Source of the DNA: Morinoia aosen | Lineage: Eukaryota; Arthropoda; Malacostraca; Amphipoda; Talitridae | NCBI GenBank assembly: GCA_030386875.1 | Contig: CM059560.1 | Span: 47,968,757-48,032,756 of the forward strand | Length of the DNA: 64,000 nucleotides | Direction: 5' to 3' | Shown: piece after piece, positions 25,797 to 35,007 of the stretch | How the letters are laid out: every line of letters starts with the position of its first letter | How positions within the stretch are numbered: the first letter of the stretch is position 1 | Notes under the pieces: generated by a model | Told to the model about the DNA's origin: nothing | Seen by the model: the letters and a program-made list of their open reading frames with translations, nothing else | The model's database searches: none | Translations under genes and position numbers: made by a program

Positions 25797-26911
25797 GGGA
25801 ATGTCGGAGCAGAATAACTTTTCAACTCTTTTATTTTTACATTAATTATTATCGGGTACTGATCATCGGAGAATTGTACAAATAACCTAAACTTAAGTAA
25901 ATAACATAATCATAAATTAAACTAATAAATTTTACGAAAAAAATTGATCAAATATTTTTAGAAGCGTTTGTTTGTGGCATATGTACGGCCCTAACTTAGC
26001 CTCAAAATTATCGAATTAAAAAGATGATTTGAACATAAAAATTTGGAGGTCATACGAGACAACTCTCACTACCCTGTGCAGAGTAATTGTCAAAAAGTTT
26101 CTGAGGTCAAAAATCTCCGAGCTAAGTTAAATAAAAATTAATAAAGATTTCATCAGTTTTATTCGATAACGGTGTGTTTCCAAAAAGTTAATTCAAAAAT
26201 CGGAAGGTAACCCACGAGTTGGTAGAAATAATTTCAACTGAGAAATCCTTTTTTAGGTTGGAGATGAATCATAAAATAAAGCCTTATGTAATTCAAATGT
26301 AGGTTATTCACTCAGTCTGTTTATGGTAAAAAATTGATATTAATTGATAAATTGTCTTTTACATTTGCTTAGTTAGAATTAGCATCGTCAGACTTTTGCG
26401 AATAATTTTTTTTATGGCCTGTCTACTTTTGCCCAAAAAAATTCTTTGAAATTCCTTCATAATGAGACGCTTGGTGTTATTTGCTCTTCGTTTAAATTTT
26501 TAAATTTCGTTTGCAGTGCTACAGTAAGTCAAAAGAAATCTTGCCTTTGGCCGCAGCTTCTGAACCATTTGTCCAGAGTCAAGAGAGGAGCAACATATTT
26601 ATTCGTTAAATCAGTAAGGATTACCGAAAAAAGTATGTCGAAACCATCGAACACATTTTCAGCATATTTCATCAGCAAATTTCTACGTAATTGTGTGCAC
26701 AAAATAGATATTCCTTCTGTATTTAACACTATAGATAGATTTTCCACTATAACACTATAGATTAATTTAAGGATGTGACAATTTGCATAACATTCATCTC
26801 CTCCATTACATTTTTGCAGTTTTGAGCATGGCTATTTAGTTGTTATGCTTTTTAGCAAACAATTTTATGTTGATTTCCATATTTTTCTTTAAATTTTGTG
26901 AAAAGGTCTTG
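25797..26911. other. Non-coding right flank of LARD-like element
   Basis: AT-rich. A pair of roughly 100- and 70-codon frames overlap on opposite strands at 26446-26760 without recognisable motifs. Nothing supported. Confidence 0.5.
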
Positions 26912-27264
26912 TACTTGAACTTGAAGTTGAGGGCCGACAGCGTCGGGACCTTTGTAACAGCCTACAATTTCCTCCGCAATACTCACAACATTCGCACAAA
27001 AGAATTCAGGGCCTGGTACCCGACTTGTACAATAAATTACTCAGGATCCACCAATCTTTGTCACAAGCTGCCATTGGACGGCATTACTGGGATAGCCAGT
27101 ACGTCAAAACACCATCCCCAGTCATGGTGGGTCATTACAGCCCACTCTACATGACTGGCTCATTCCAGTCACTGTCTCTTACTCCAGGCACGTACAAAAA
27201 AAATGTCATGGCTTCAATGATACTCAAATTACACTCCTGATCCAATCCAGCAAGAAAGCTTATA
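26912..27264 (-). mobile_element. LINE 3' fragment (same family as 36290-37740), antisense
   Basis: Reverse complement aligns with 37390-37740: the last 30 or so codons of the LINE ORF, its stop, the 3' UTR, the terminal hairpin (CCGAC...GTCGG) and the TTCAAG-type hexamer tail, here read as CTTGTACTTGAACTTGAAG at 26908-26926. A 5'-truncated dead-on-arrival copy. Confidence 0.85.
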
Positions 27265-27344
27265 TCACAATCATCTGCCGGCCTTCGTCTGTCACCTGAA
27301 GGACTACATAATTCGCTCGCGTATGGAAACCGGCTCGTGGGCTC

Positions 27345-28330
27345 TCTGTATCAAGGAGCTTCAATGGAATGGAGGCGGCATCAGCGCTCCAAAGTGAAGC
27401 CAATTTTCGGTAGCTGTAGGGTATACGGACAGCACACACTCCAAACCCGTAGATTTGGACGCCACCCACCCCTCTCCCTCCACCTCCGAGCAGCTACAGC
27501 ACCACCTCCGAGCAGCTACAGATATGTTAGGTTATATTAATTTAGGTTAGGTTAAGTTACGTTAAGTTAGGTTAAGAGGTTAGGTTAAGTTAGGTTAGGT
27601 TGGGTAAGGTTAGGCCAAGTTCAGTTAGTTTAAGGTTAAGTTAGAAAAGTTTGAAAATGCCTGTTCTTGAGTGCCGAGATGGAGGGTCGATTGGCCAAAC
27701 GCCAGCGGTCGTTGTCATAACTAATTATAATGATTTACTGCAGGTTAACTTTGGTATTCCGCTGTTCTATCCACTTACTAAGTACTTATGGTGTTTATAA
27801 TGCAGTGATTAATAATAATTGTATAACTAACAGATAGGTTAATAAACCTCAGAATTACTACATAGTTAAATAATTGGCGCGAATGGCAACTTCGCTGTGG
27901 TGCTTCGGAGATGGAGGGAGAGGGGTGGGCGGCGTCCAAGTCTGCGGGTTTAGAGTCAGTGCATACGGGCACACACACGGAGATGGGGCTCAGTGCGTGT
28001 CAGACACTCAGCGTGATAGGACGCCGCTTATCCACGCTGCGGTCAAGGACGAATTTTTTCAATATGAGTTTCTTTATCATTCAGCGAGGACGCAATTGAA
28101 ATATATGCCTAAGAAAAAAATGTATAGCACAGAGTAGCGCAAGTCTGCCATTTAACAGCGTGGTCTTCAGTCGCTGATGATGGAGGTGGTGCTACCCCTC
28201 CACTGCAACACCACCTCCACACTGGGACCCAATGCCGGGTGGGCGGGGCTTGGGTCGGCAAAATTGGCTTCACTCGCTTGACTGGCAAAAGATAGCGATG
28301 CCGCCTCCATTCCATTAAAGCTCCTTGCTC
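27345..28330. repeat. Inverted-repeat cluster of an unassigned repeat
   Basis: A block at 27352-27407 recurs inverted at 28260-28327 (shared core GGAATGGAGGCGGCATC and GTGAAGCCAATTTT). A second block at 27443-27492 recurs inverted at 27903-27953 (shared core GGACGCC(A/G)CCCACCCCTCTC). The arms therefore lie in nested inverted order around about 400-800 bp of other DNA. An 11-bp perfect hairpin (TGGAGGTGGTG at 28181-28191 with CACCACCTCCA at 28209-28219) sits inside. This may be one foldback element or two inverted copies of a short element. Confidence 0.65.
27528..27650 (+). repeat. Degenerate TTAGG/AGGTTA-type interspersed repeat
   Basis: Runs of TTAGGTTAGGTTAAGTTA-like sequence over about 110 bp, with many TTAGG words and frequent AAGTT variants. 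TTAGG is the canonical arthropod telomere unit, but the array is short, impure and internal. Confidence 0.7.
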
Positions 28331-29089
28331 TGTATTGTACAACGGCTTGAGGAGTGTCTGTGGAGTGGATGCGTCTATTTCTGTAAGTGCAACTGCTGCA
28401 CGCAGACTTATGTTAGTGATACTAAACTTCAACTATTTGTATGACATAGCCAACATTCAGGAATTTTCCATAGAACTGGTCGCATACTTTCTTCTCATTC
28501 AGTAATTCGGGATCATAGTCAGCATTTAAGCTATCCTTTAAAAATAAATAATTTCACTACTTTGTGTACCACAAATAAGGAACAAGATCTTCATATTTTT
28601 AATCTTTATTCAAATCCTCCCATAAACCTAACCTGAATCAAGACTTCAGATCAGTCAAACTGTGTATTGCTTCAACCTACTGACATATTTCTATGTGTGT
28701 GTGTGTGTTTGCGCGCGCTTGTTGATGTGAGTTTACTATGAGTAAGTGTATGATTGTATGTGCATGTGTTTGGGTGTATTAGCAAGCGAATGAATGTACG
28801 TATCGGTTCTACTTGTTTGAATGAGGATTAGAATCTCAGTTTGTACAGACATTATTTATTTTATTACCTTTTTTGCATATTGTTCAAGTTTGATTTCATT
28901 TTTGTATTTCAGCACTGAAGAGGGGATTATACTAATCCGTTACCTTGAACATGAAGAATAATAAAAATGTACGCTTTATAATTGGTTCTCCTTTCAACCT
29001 CACGCGTAAAATTCCTTAATAATCGACCTATTGGAAATACGAAAATGAAAATCAACAAAGAGAAAAGTTAAAAATTAAAACAGAGCCAC
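28331..29089. other. Non-coding with a GT-rich patch
   Basis: No supported gene. A (GT)n tract at 28693-28710 is followed by TGTGNGTNTG-rich sequence to about 28780. Confidence 0.5.
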
Positions 29090-29091
<2 letters not shown>

Positions 29092-29123
<32 letters not shown>

Positions 29124-29137
29124 TAAGCCAGTATATA
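29092..29137. repeat. (TA)n microsatellite at the gypsy insertion site
   Basis: About 28 bp of alternating TA (29092-29120) followed by GTATAAGCCAGTATATA, which abuts the 5' LTR of the gypsy element. The last five bases ATATA (29133-29137) are the left target duplication. Confidence 0.85.
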
Positions 29138-29774
29138 TGTGGTGTATTGCTACGCCAGGCACGTATTCCTACGCGCGGCCAATCACAGGGCTGCACCCGT
29201 CAGCGGGTTGCTTGTGTACACATCGTAATTTGTGTTCACGGACGCTTTGGTGTTCCAATGTGTTTATTCTGTTTAGAATTACACATGCGACGTTTTTTAC
29301 GTTGTAAGCTGCTCCGTTTGAGTGGCAGGAGGTATTTTGTGGGATCTACTTCCTGACGTATGGAGCGTCGATTGGTGTGCCGGCCTTGGCATTATTGCGT
29401 CTGCTGCTGCCGAGTGAGGTTGAGCGCGTTTGAGCTTCCGGTTTCGCTCTTGAAGTATCGTTGCGAGATACTTGTGTTGGGTTCTTTTCCTTGTGCTGAG
29501 ACACACGCAGGTAGGACCTGCAGGCGTGTCGTGTGCCTGTGAATCTGAGTGTTGTTCAGACTCACCACACTAGCTTGGAGCTAGTGTGTGCTTCCGTTTC
29601 TGCCGTGAAGTGTGTTCGTTTCACGGCAGCGTGTGTTCACACTGGGTGTGTCCTTTGACACACGAGCTCAGGTGTGTGTCTGGCGTCGGCTGTAGGGGAG
29701 GTTTGGAGGCCGACCCGAGCTCTAGGAGCTCGGCTTTGAGATCTTGGGTCTCGGGATTTGCACATCCCACTACA
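29138..29774 (+). repeat. 5' LTR of gypsy element
   Basis: 637 bp, from TGTGGTGTATTGC to ATCCCACTACA. Lacks the 7-bp duplication (GACTGCC) present in the 3' LTR. Its right half holds the stem-loop chain annotated separately. No clear TATA box or AATAAA signal seen. Confidence 0.93.
29453..29733 (+). promoter_or_regulatory. Chain of eight perfect stem-loops in the LTR
   Basis: Eight successive perfect inverted repeats fill 281 bp: AAGTATC (29453, 7-nt loop); GCAGGT (29507, 3-nt loop); GTGA-TCTGA (29539, 7-nt loop, one internal mismatch); CACACTAGCT (29566, 3-nt loop); CTGCCGTGAA (29600, 10-nt loop); GTGTGTC (29646, 4-nt loop); GTCGGC (29685, 18-nt loop); CCGAGCTC (29715, 3-nt loop). The last abuts the seventh. 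The matching 3' LTR block keeps every stem; its three substitutions all fall in loops. The chain would lie in the transcribed leader if transcription starts upstream of it; the function is unknown. Confidence 0.7.
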
Positions 29775-29802
29775 AGCTATCTAGGCTTTTTTGCCTTGCC
29801 TT

Positions 29803-30756
29803 ATGTCGGAGGTGCGTAAGGCAGGGACTGCGTCATCGAGAGATGATGCAGGGTCGCCCGGGGCGGCTAGTGGTGCGTCTGGGACAGCCACCACGGTTGA
29901 TCTTAGGCAACTGGCCAGCATCCTGATGCAGGCTAAGGGGCCTATTATTGACCGATTGGGGAGAGCTCTCCCCAAGTTCAGCGGCGACGGCACAGTGGAT
30001 GTGTCGGAGTGGCTGGATGACCTTGAGCGCAGGTGCAAGGTTGAACAGGTTGGACCTGAGGAGGTCGTAGACTTCCTGCTCGAGGGCAATGCTGCTCGAG
30101 TGTTCCGCGCCCTTAGGGTGTCGGAGGCCTCCCAGTGGGAGGTAGTGAAGGCGACACTGCTGGCGCAGTACGGCATGTCACGGCAGGAAGCCTACAGGCG
30201 CTTCACGGACCGTCAGCTTCAGGCTGGCGAGGCCGTGGACGTCTATGTGGACGACCTGCAGCGCATAGGCGCTCGGCTGAGGGCAGGGCCTGAGGACTTG
30301 ATCTTCCGGGTCAAGTTCCTTGAGGGCCTGCCTCAAGCCATCCGTAAGTGGGCAGTGATGCTCCCGGAGGTTTACACCTCCAGCTTCGACGAGTTTCTGT
30401 CGAAGGTGCGCGACAGGGTGTCCGCACAGCGTGCTGCTGATGGCCTTACTTATGCGAGCAAGGCCAAGGCAGCCGCAGCTTCTTCCGGGAAGAAGCATGG
30501 GCTTGTATGCCCAAGGTGCACAGGACCTCACCGGGGGAGGGACTGTACCCAGACTCGCCGCAAGGCGAAGGCAGTGCCTCCTTCGAACAGCAGGAAAGAA
30601 AGCTTATGCTTTCGCTGCTCGAAGCCCGGGCACTTTGCTCGGGACTGCCCAGAGCCCCCAGCTGCCGCTGGCGGCGCTGATTGCGGTTCGGGTTTCCGCG
30701 GGGAGGAAGTGGAAAGGGGCACCGCTTCCTCCGGCGTGGAAACCATGGAAGTCTAG
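29803..30756 (+). CDS. gag: Gag polyprotein of gypsy element
   Basis: A 317-codon open frame from ATG at 29803 (first ATG after the LTR) to TAG. After an Ala/Ser/Gly-rich N-terminus, the region from about residue 45 to 205 reads like a retrotransposon Gag capsid domain, with the pattern L-P-K-F-S-G-D, V-x-E-W-L-D-D-L-E and R-x-F-x-x-R-Q. The C-terminus carries a zinc-knuckle-like C-P-R-C...H...C and a canonical CX2CX4HX4C knuckle (C-F-R-C-S-K-P-G-H-F-A-R-D-C). It would form the virus-like particle and bind element RNA. The frame is intact; Pol is reached by a -1 shift near the C-terminus. Confidence 0.9.
   Translation: MSEVRKAGTASSRDDAGSPGAASGASGTATTVDLRQLASILMQAKGPIIDRLGRALPKFSGDGTVDVSEWLDDLERRCKVEQVGPEEVVDFLLEGNAARVFRALRVSEASQWEVVKATLLAQYGMSRQEAYRRFTDRQLQAGEAVDVYVDDLQRIGARLRAGPEDLIFRVKFLEGLPQAIRKWAVMLPEVYTSSFDEFLSKVRDRVSAQRAADGLTYASKAKAAAASSGKKHGLVCPRCTGPHRGRDCTQTRRKAKAVPPSNSRKESLCFRCSKPGHFARDCPEPPAAAGGADCGSGFRGEEVERGTASSGVETMEV
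30690..30732 (+). promoter_or_regulatory. -1 programmed ribosomal frameshift signal, gag to pol
   Basis: Slippery heptamer G-GGT-TTC (30690-30696) sits in the correct gag phase: zero-frame codons are GGT and TTC. Five bases later starts a perfect 8-bp stem, GGAGGAAG (30702-30709) with CTTCCTCC (30725-30732), loop 15 nt. A -1 slip enters the frame that carries the protease. TGGAAA in the loop could also pair with TTTCCA at 30760-30765 (pseudoknot), more speculative. Confidence 0.75.
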
Positions 30757-31598
30757 GTATTTCCACTAGTCTCTCTACGAGAGGCTTGGCTGTCAGGGAC
30801 GGCCAACAGCGTCCTGGGGACGTTGTCGTGACCGGCGCTCATGCGCCTGTCACGGGTAAGCAGGGCTTACCCATGGCAGCTGGTAGGCTTACTTCGAGTA
30901 GCATGCCAGTTGTCAAGGCCATTGTGAATGGCCATTCTGCCTCGTGTCTGGTTGATACCGGCAGCGGGTGCACGATGGTGTCCACACGGGTGGTGGAGGG
31001 ACTGTCGGGCCGCAAGGCCCGACATTTTGTGACGGCTGATGGCAGAACTTCCTCTAAGGGGAAGGAATGTCAGGCAGTCGTGCAGTTGCATGGGCACTCT
31101 TTTAGAGTGTCAGCAATTGCAGTTGAAGGGTTGGAGAATCTTGGCGTTGACTGCCTCTTGGGTGACGATGTAATCGATCACATGGGAGGAGTCACTGTCA
31201 GAAGAGGACCCAACTCTCGGTACCAGGTTGAGTGGGGTCAACCCACCTCTGCCAGGTGCTGTGGTAGTGCTCCCATGAAGGGAGGTCGTGAGGTTGTTCG
31301 TGGGGTTGACTCACTTACGATTAGTGATCACGACTTTGAAGCCACGTTTTCTAACGGTCATTGGACCGTTAGTTGGCGTTGGTCGGCCGGCGAGCCGACG
31401 CAGCTTCAAACTGGTGTTGGCGAGTACAAGTGTACGCGCGCGCCAGGCGTACATGAGAGGTATGCTGAGGAGATCCAGAGTTGGATCTCTAAAGGTTGGC
31501 TGGTGAAAGTAGAATGGCCCGGTAAAAGGGGTCATACCACTTTTGGCGGTTGTCCAGCCAACCAAAGACAAGGTGAGACCGGTAATGGATTACCGTGA
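30697..31598 (+). pseudogene. pol: Pol N-terminal part: aspartic protease
   Basis: Frame -1 relative to gag, open from before the slippery site to a stop at 31596-31598. It contains the retropepsin signature L-V-D-T-G-S-G near 30951 preceded by A-I-V-N-G-H, and later a C-L-L-G-D-D-V-I segment typical of the second protease half. The linker towards RT (Q-S-W-I-S-K-G-W-L-V) is in this frame, but RT continues one base out of phase from about 31510, so a single-base indel breaks the polyprotein. The protease itself looks intact. Confidence 0.85.
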
Positions 31599-32256
31599 AC
31601 TTAACTTGTTCATTGAGTCTCACACTGGTGATGAGCAAACCGCTGTGTGTGCCGAGAAGGTGCGCAAATGGAGGCAGTTTGAAGGGGAGCTTAAGGTCGT
31701 TGACCTTAAATCTGCCTATCTTCAAATTCGTGTCTCCAGTGACTTGTGGCAGTATCAAGTCGTGAGTTATAATGGTGTGCATTATGCCTTGACTCGCCTC
31801 GGGTTTGGCTTGTCATGTGCGCCCAGGATTATGACGATGATCTTGGGCAAGGTTCTTTCGATGGACGATAAGATTAATCGTGCCACGGATCATTATATTG
31901 ACGATATAATGGTCCAAGAGTCCATTGTGAGTGCTTCTCATGTGAGAAAGCACCTGCAGTTGTATGGGCTCGAATCTAAAGAACCAGTGAGTCTCGACGG
32001 GGGTCGAGTACTCGGGATAGCCTTAAAGAGGTCTCCCACCGGACATCTATTGATGTCAAGAGGAAGTGAGTTGTCTTCCTTCATTTCAGAGACGTCTGAG
32101 ATGACAAAGAGAGAGCTGTTCTCTCTGTGTGGCCGCCTTGTTGCTCATTATCCTGTAGCTGGGTGGCTACGACCTCACTGTAGCTTTTTGAAGCGACTGG
32201 GGTCAGACGGGCTATGGGATAAGCCTTCTCAGTCACAGTGTCTTGAAGCTAGCTAA
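31510..32256 (+). pseudogene. pol: Pol: reverse transcriptase domain, frameshifted
   Basis: Open in a new frame. Recognisable RT blocks in order: R-P-V-M-D-Y-R-E-L-N, V-V-D-L-K-S-A-Y-L-Q-I, L-T-R-L-G-F-G-L-S-C-A-P and the catalytic Y-I-D-D at 31894-31905. The frame ends at 32256 and the RNase H continues in the third frame, so a second indel lies near 32230-32250. Catalytic aspartates are present, but the polyprotein is not continuous. Ty3/gypsy affiliation rests on domain order and these motifs. Confidence 0.88.
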
Positions 32257-33418
32257 GGAGCTGGCTTCGCGAGCACTGGCTGATGACCCTGTAAAGGGTC
32301 GTTGGCATGTCAATCCTGGTGGGAATGTTACCGTCTGGACTGACGCCAGTTCACTGGCAATGGGTGTGGTCGTCCAGGTGGATGATCGCATCGTGGAGGA
32401 TGCTACCTGGCTGCGGAAGCAGGCAGATCATCTCCACATTAATGTCTCAGAGCTTGAGGCTGTGGGACGTGGAATCAATCTGGCTATTATGTGGGGCTTC
32501 AAGACCTTCACTATAGCCACTGATTCCAAGACAGTATTATCCTGGTTGGATAACACTGTCGGTGATCACAGTCGTGTGCGCACCAAAGGAGCAGCGCAGA
32601 TGCTCATCAAGCGTCGCTTGATGGTGATCAAGGAGATCATCAATGAGTATCAGCTGTCGGTTGAGTTTCGATTCGCTCCCACGGTCGAGAACAAAGCTGA
32701 TCAGCTCACTCGTGTGACTAAGAGCTGGCTTAGTTATCACACGGCTGACGAGCCGGACTCTGTCTTACCTGCGTCAGTGGCGGCTTCTGCAGAAGAAGGG
32801 ACGCCAGAGAACGCCATTTGGAAGGCTCATTTGCCCCACCATTTGGGCGTTGATCATACCTTTTATTTGGTCAAGCAGTGCAGGCCGGGCCTTACTCGAG
32901 ACCAAGTGAAACGTACGATTGCAGGGTGTGAGGAGTGTCTTCGCATTGATCCTGCAAGACGGGCGGAGAACCTTGTCGAGCACGGCAATTTAGCCGTCGA
33001 GAGTGACTGGCATCGTGTAGCTGCGGATGTGACGCACTATAACGGTGTACAGTTTCTCTCTCTCGTCGATTGCGGACCATCTAGGTTTGCAATTTGGCGA
33101 AGGCTGTCGAACGAGTCGGCAGCCAGTGTAGTCGCTCATCTCCAGCAGGTGGTGATTGAGCGAGGACCTTTTGTGGAGCTATCGTTGGACAATTCTGCCA
33201 CATTTAGGTCGGCAACTGTCACTCAGTTTGCCAACGAATAGGGTATCTCTCTGCGTTTCAGAGCCGCTTATGCCCCGAGCGGTAATGGAATCGTAGAGAG
33301 AAATCATCGCACAATCAAGAGGATTGCTGCGCGGGGGGATCACCCCCGAGGTGGCGACGTTTTGGTACAATGTAACGCCACGGCACGGAGTCGATAGCAA
33401 CTCAGTGCCTTGTCGAAG
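32243..33418 (+). pseudogene. pol: Pol: RNase H and integrase core, stop and frameshift
   Basis: Open to a TAG at 33239-33241. RNase H: W-T-D-A-S near 32336, E-L-E-A, A-T-D-S-K and a downstream N-K-A-D. Integrase: HHCC zinc finger (H-H-L-G-V-D-H ... G-C-E-E-C near 32930), catalytic D in A-A-D-V-T-H-Y, second D in L-S-L-D-N-S. The catalytic E (G-I-V-E-R-N-H, near 33296) lies just past the stop in the same frame. A run of eight G at 33333-33340 then breaks the frame, and the remainder stops at the nested insertion. Confidence 0.88.
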
Positions 33419-33692
33419 TCTTATGTCATGTACATGTAAACTGTCAAAAGTGTTTTCACCCCACAATGAAAATGCATCGTCCATGAAATTGTGTTATCTC
33501 TTACAATTTTCATTACATGTATTATCAGATGTAGATTAAGCTAGATTAGGAGTTCATTGCCCTCAATCATTTCTTTTGACTAGTGACACGAGTTTTTCAA
33601 TACTCGTGTGTGTGTATCATCTAAGTGTATTAATTTTAAGATATTTTAAAAACCAATGATGGTACTTTTGTACCATCTCTATTGGAAATAAA
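33419..33692 (+). repeat. 275-bp hairpin repeat, copy A
   Basis: About 93-94% identical to copy B. Holds hairpin 1 (ACACGAGT 33586-33593 with ACTCGTGT 33602-33609) and terminal hairpin 2 (CCAAT/ATTGG outer and GATGGTAC/GTACCATC inner, 33653-33685), then AAATAAA and a poly-T/CT tract. The terminal hairpin plus AATAAA-like end resembles a LINE or SINE 3' end. Confidence 0.8.
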
Positions 33693-33699
33693 CCATTTT

Positions 33700-34130
33700 T
33701 TTTTCTTTTTTATGTGTACATATATGTGTATATATTTACATGTATGTGTGCACATATGTGTGTACTAAACTGACAACTAGCATTTTACTAGAGATAATGG
33801 TCATTTTCTGTTCACTCTCAACTTGTAACATTACCTAACTCGTCATCTTTTTATTATTGCAAAGCATTCATGTACCAACTATACATTTGTTGTACGATCA
33901 TCCATTTATATTTAAATAAAATGCTTATTAACTAACGACCGTTATGTTAAAATTGTTGAATTAGAAATACAAAACTTATAATCTTCTTGGTCCTCATGCT
34001 TATGCGTACATATATATATATATATATATCTGTATGTGTGTGTGTATGTATGTATGTATATATGTATGTACGTATATATATGTATATGGATTTGTATTTA
34101 TATATATATATTTTTTTTTTCATGCTTCCT
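33700..34130 (+). repeat. Microsatellite-rich spacer between the two hairpin repeats
   Basis: TATATG/TGTG-type runs at 33712-33765 and 34008-34120 flank about 240 bp of unique AT-rich sequence. No coding potential. Confidence 0.7.
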
Positions 34131-34202
34131 TAAAATGACACTTTTGAACATTTGCCGAAACAAGCGATTCATATATTATTTCCTGGCATCAATAATTGCG
34201 AA

Positions 34203-34500
34203 GTTTTATGTCATGTACATGTAAACTGTCAAAAGTTTTTTCACCCCACAATGAAAATGCATCGTCCATGAATTTGCGTTATCTCTTATAATTATCATTA
34301 CATGTATTGTCAAATGTAGATTAAGCAAGATTAGGAGTACATTGCCCTCAATCATTTATTTTCGACTAGTGACACGAGTTTTTCAATACTCGTGTGTGTG
34401 TATCATCTAAGTGTATTAATTTTAAGATATTTAAAAACCAATGATTGTAATATTGTACAATCTCTATTGGAAATAAAGTTTTTTCTTTCTTTCTTTCTTT
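34203..34500 (+). repeat. 275-bp hairpin repeat, copy B, with (CTTT)n tail
   Basis: Starts at the same internal point as copy A. Hairpin 1 is unchanged. Hairpin 2 (34438-34470) has inner stem GATTGTA/TACAATC, differing from copy A by a paired substitution that keeps the stem. Ends AAATAAAG followed by TTTTTTCTTTCTTTCTTT. Confidence 0.8.
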
Positions 34501-34502
34501 CT

Positions 34503-35001
34503 GTCGTAAGTTATTTGCCTATCCTTGGAGGATGCCTTACGACAACGGCTTAAGTAAGGCCGGAGATGACGGCAAAACGTGCATTTTGCCGTCGGTGACA
34601 GGGTGTGGGTGAAACCCGCAGTGCCCTCTTGCACCAAGCAGTGGACTCCTGGGCGAGTCACTGCTGTTCGATCAAGGCACGTTGTGTGCATTGATGGCAT
34701 GCCTAGGCATGTCAGCGACATAAGGAAACGTCGCGGCTCTGCCTCTGAGGACATGCACGATGCATGTGACTCGGACGACGCTGGGCCCTATGAGACTCCT
34801 GTTGAGCCTCTTCAGGTTAGTGTTGAGGAAGTTCCGGAAACGCAACTTGAAACTGCCAACGACACGGGAGAGCCCGTCGTTGACGCAGGTGACGAGGTTG
34901 TCACGGAGAATGGTAATGAGATGCCAGGACGACCCGTTCGGGAGCGGCGTCCCCCCCCAATGGTTGAGGGATTACGTCACCTGAGTTCCTCGAGGAACTG
35001 A
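34503..35001 (+). pseudogene. pol: Pol: integrase C-terminal remnant
   Basis: The pol reading resumes after the nested insertion. A 140-codon frame (34579-35001) starts H-F-A-V-G-D-R-V-W-V-K-P, typical of an integrase C-terminal domain (G-D-x-V-W-V), followed by W-T-P-G-R-V, an acidic linker and R-P-V-R-E-R-R-P-P, which is common at Ty3/gypsy integrase ends. Between 34503 and 34579 the frame is out of phase with it, another indel. Stop TGA at 34999. Confidence 0.8.
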
Positions 35002-35007
35002 GGGGGA
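34991..35007 (+). promoter_or_regulatory. Polypurine tract
   Basis: CGAGGAACTGAGGGGGA lies directly against the TG of the 3' LTR; the AGGGGGA end is the expected plus-strand primer position. Confidence 0.75.

Larger units (their letters stand above)
33412..34502 (+). mobile_element. Nested insertion in gypsy integrase: two 275-bp repeats plus spacer
   Basis: About 1.1 kb of AT-rich DNA without pol homology interrupts the integrase. It starts with copy A of a 275-bp repeat, has a microsatellite-rich spacer and ends with copy B and a (CTTT)n tail. Gypsy sequence on the left reads TGTCGAAGT and on the right TGTCGTAAGT, a possible imperfect 9-10-bp target duplication. Both copies start at CGAAGT(C/T)TTATG. 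A SINE-like or 5'-truncated LINE unit is the best guess. Confidence 0.7.

Noticed and set aside
27528-27650. Telomere or telomeric fusion
   Set aside because: The TTAGG-like run is short, degenerate and internal, with many AAGTT variants; a dispersed repeat is more likely.
29781-30176. 131-codon ORF opposite gag
   Set aside because: Antisense shadow of the GC-rich gag frame.
34036-34224. Cys/Tyr/Ile-rich small ORF
   Set aside because: Made of TATG/TGTA microsatellite translation; no gene.
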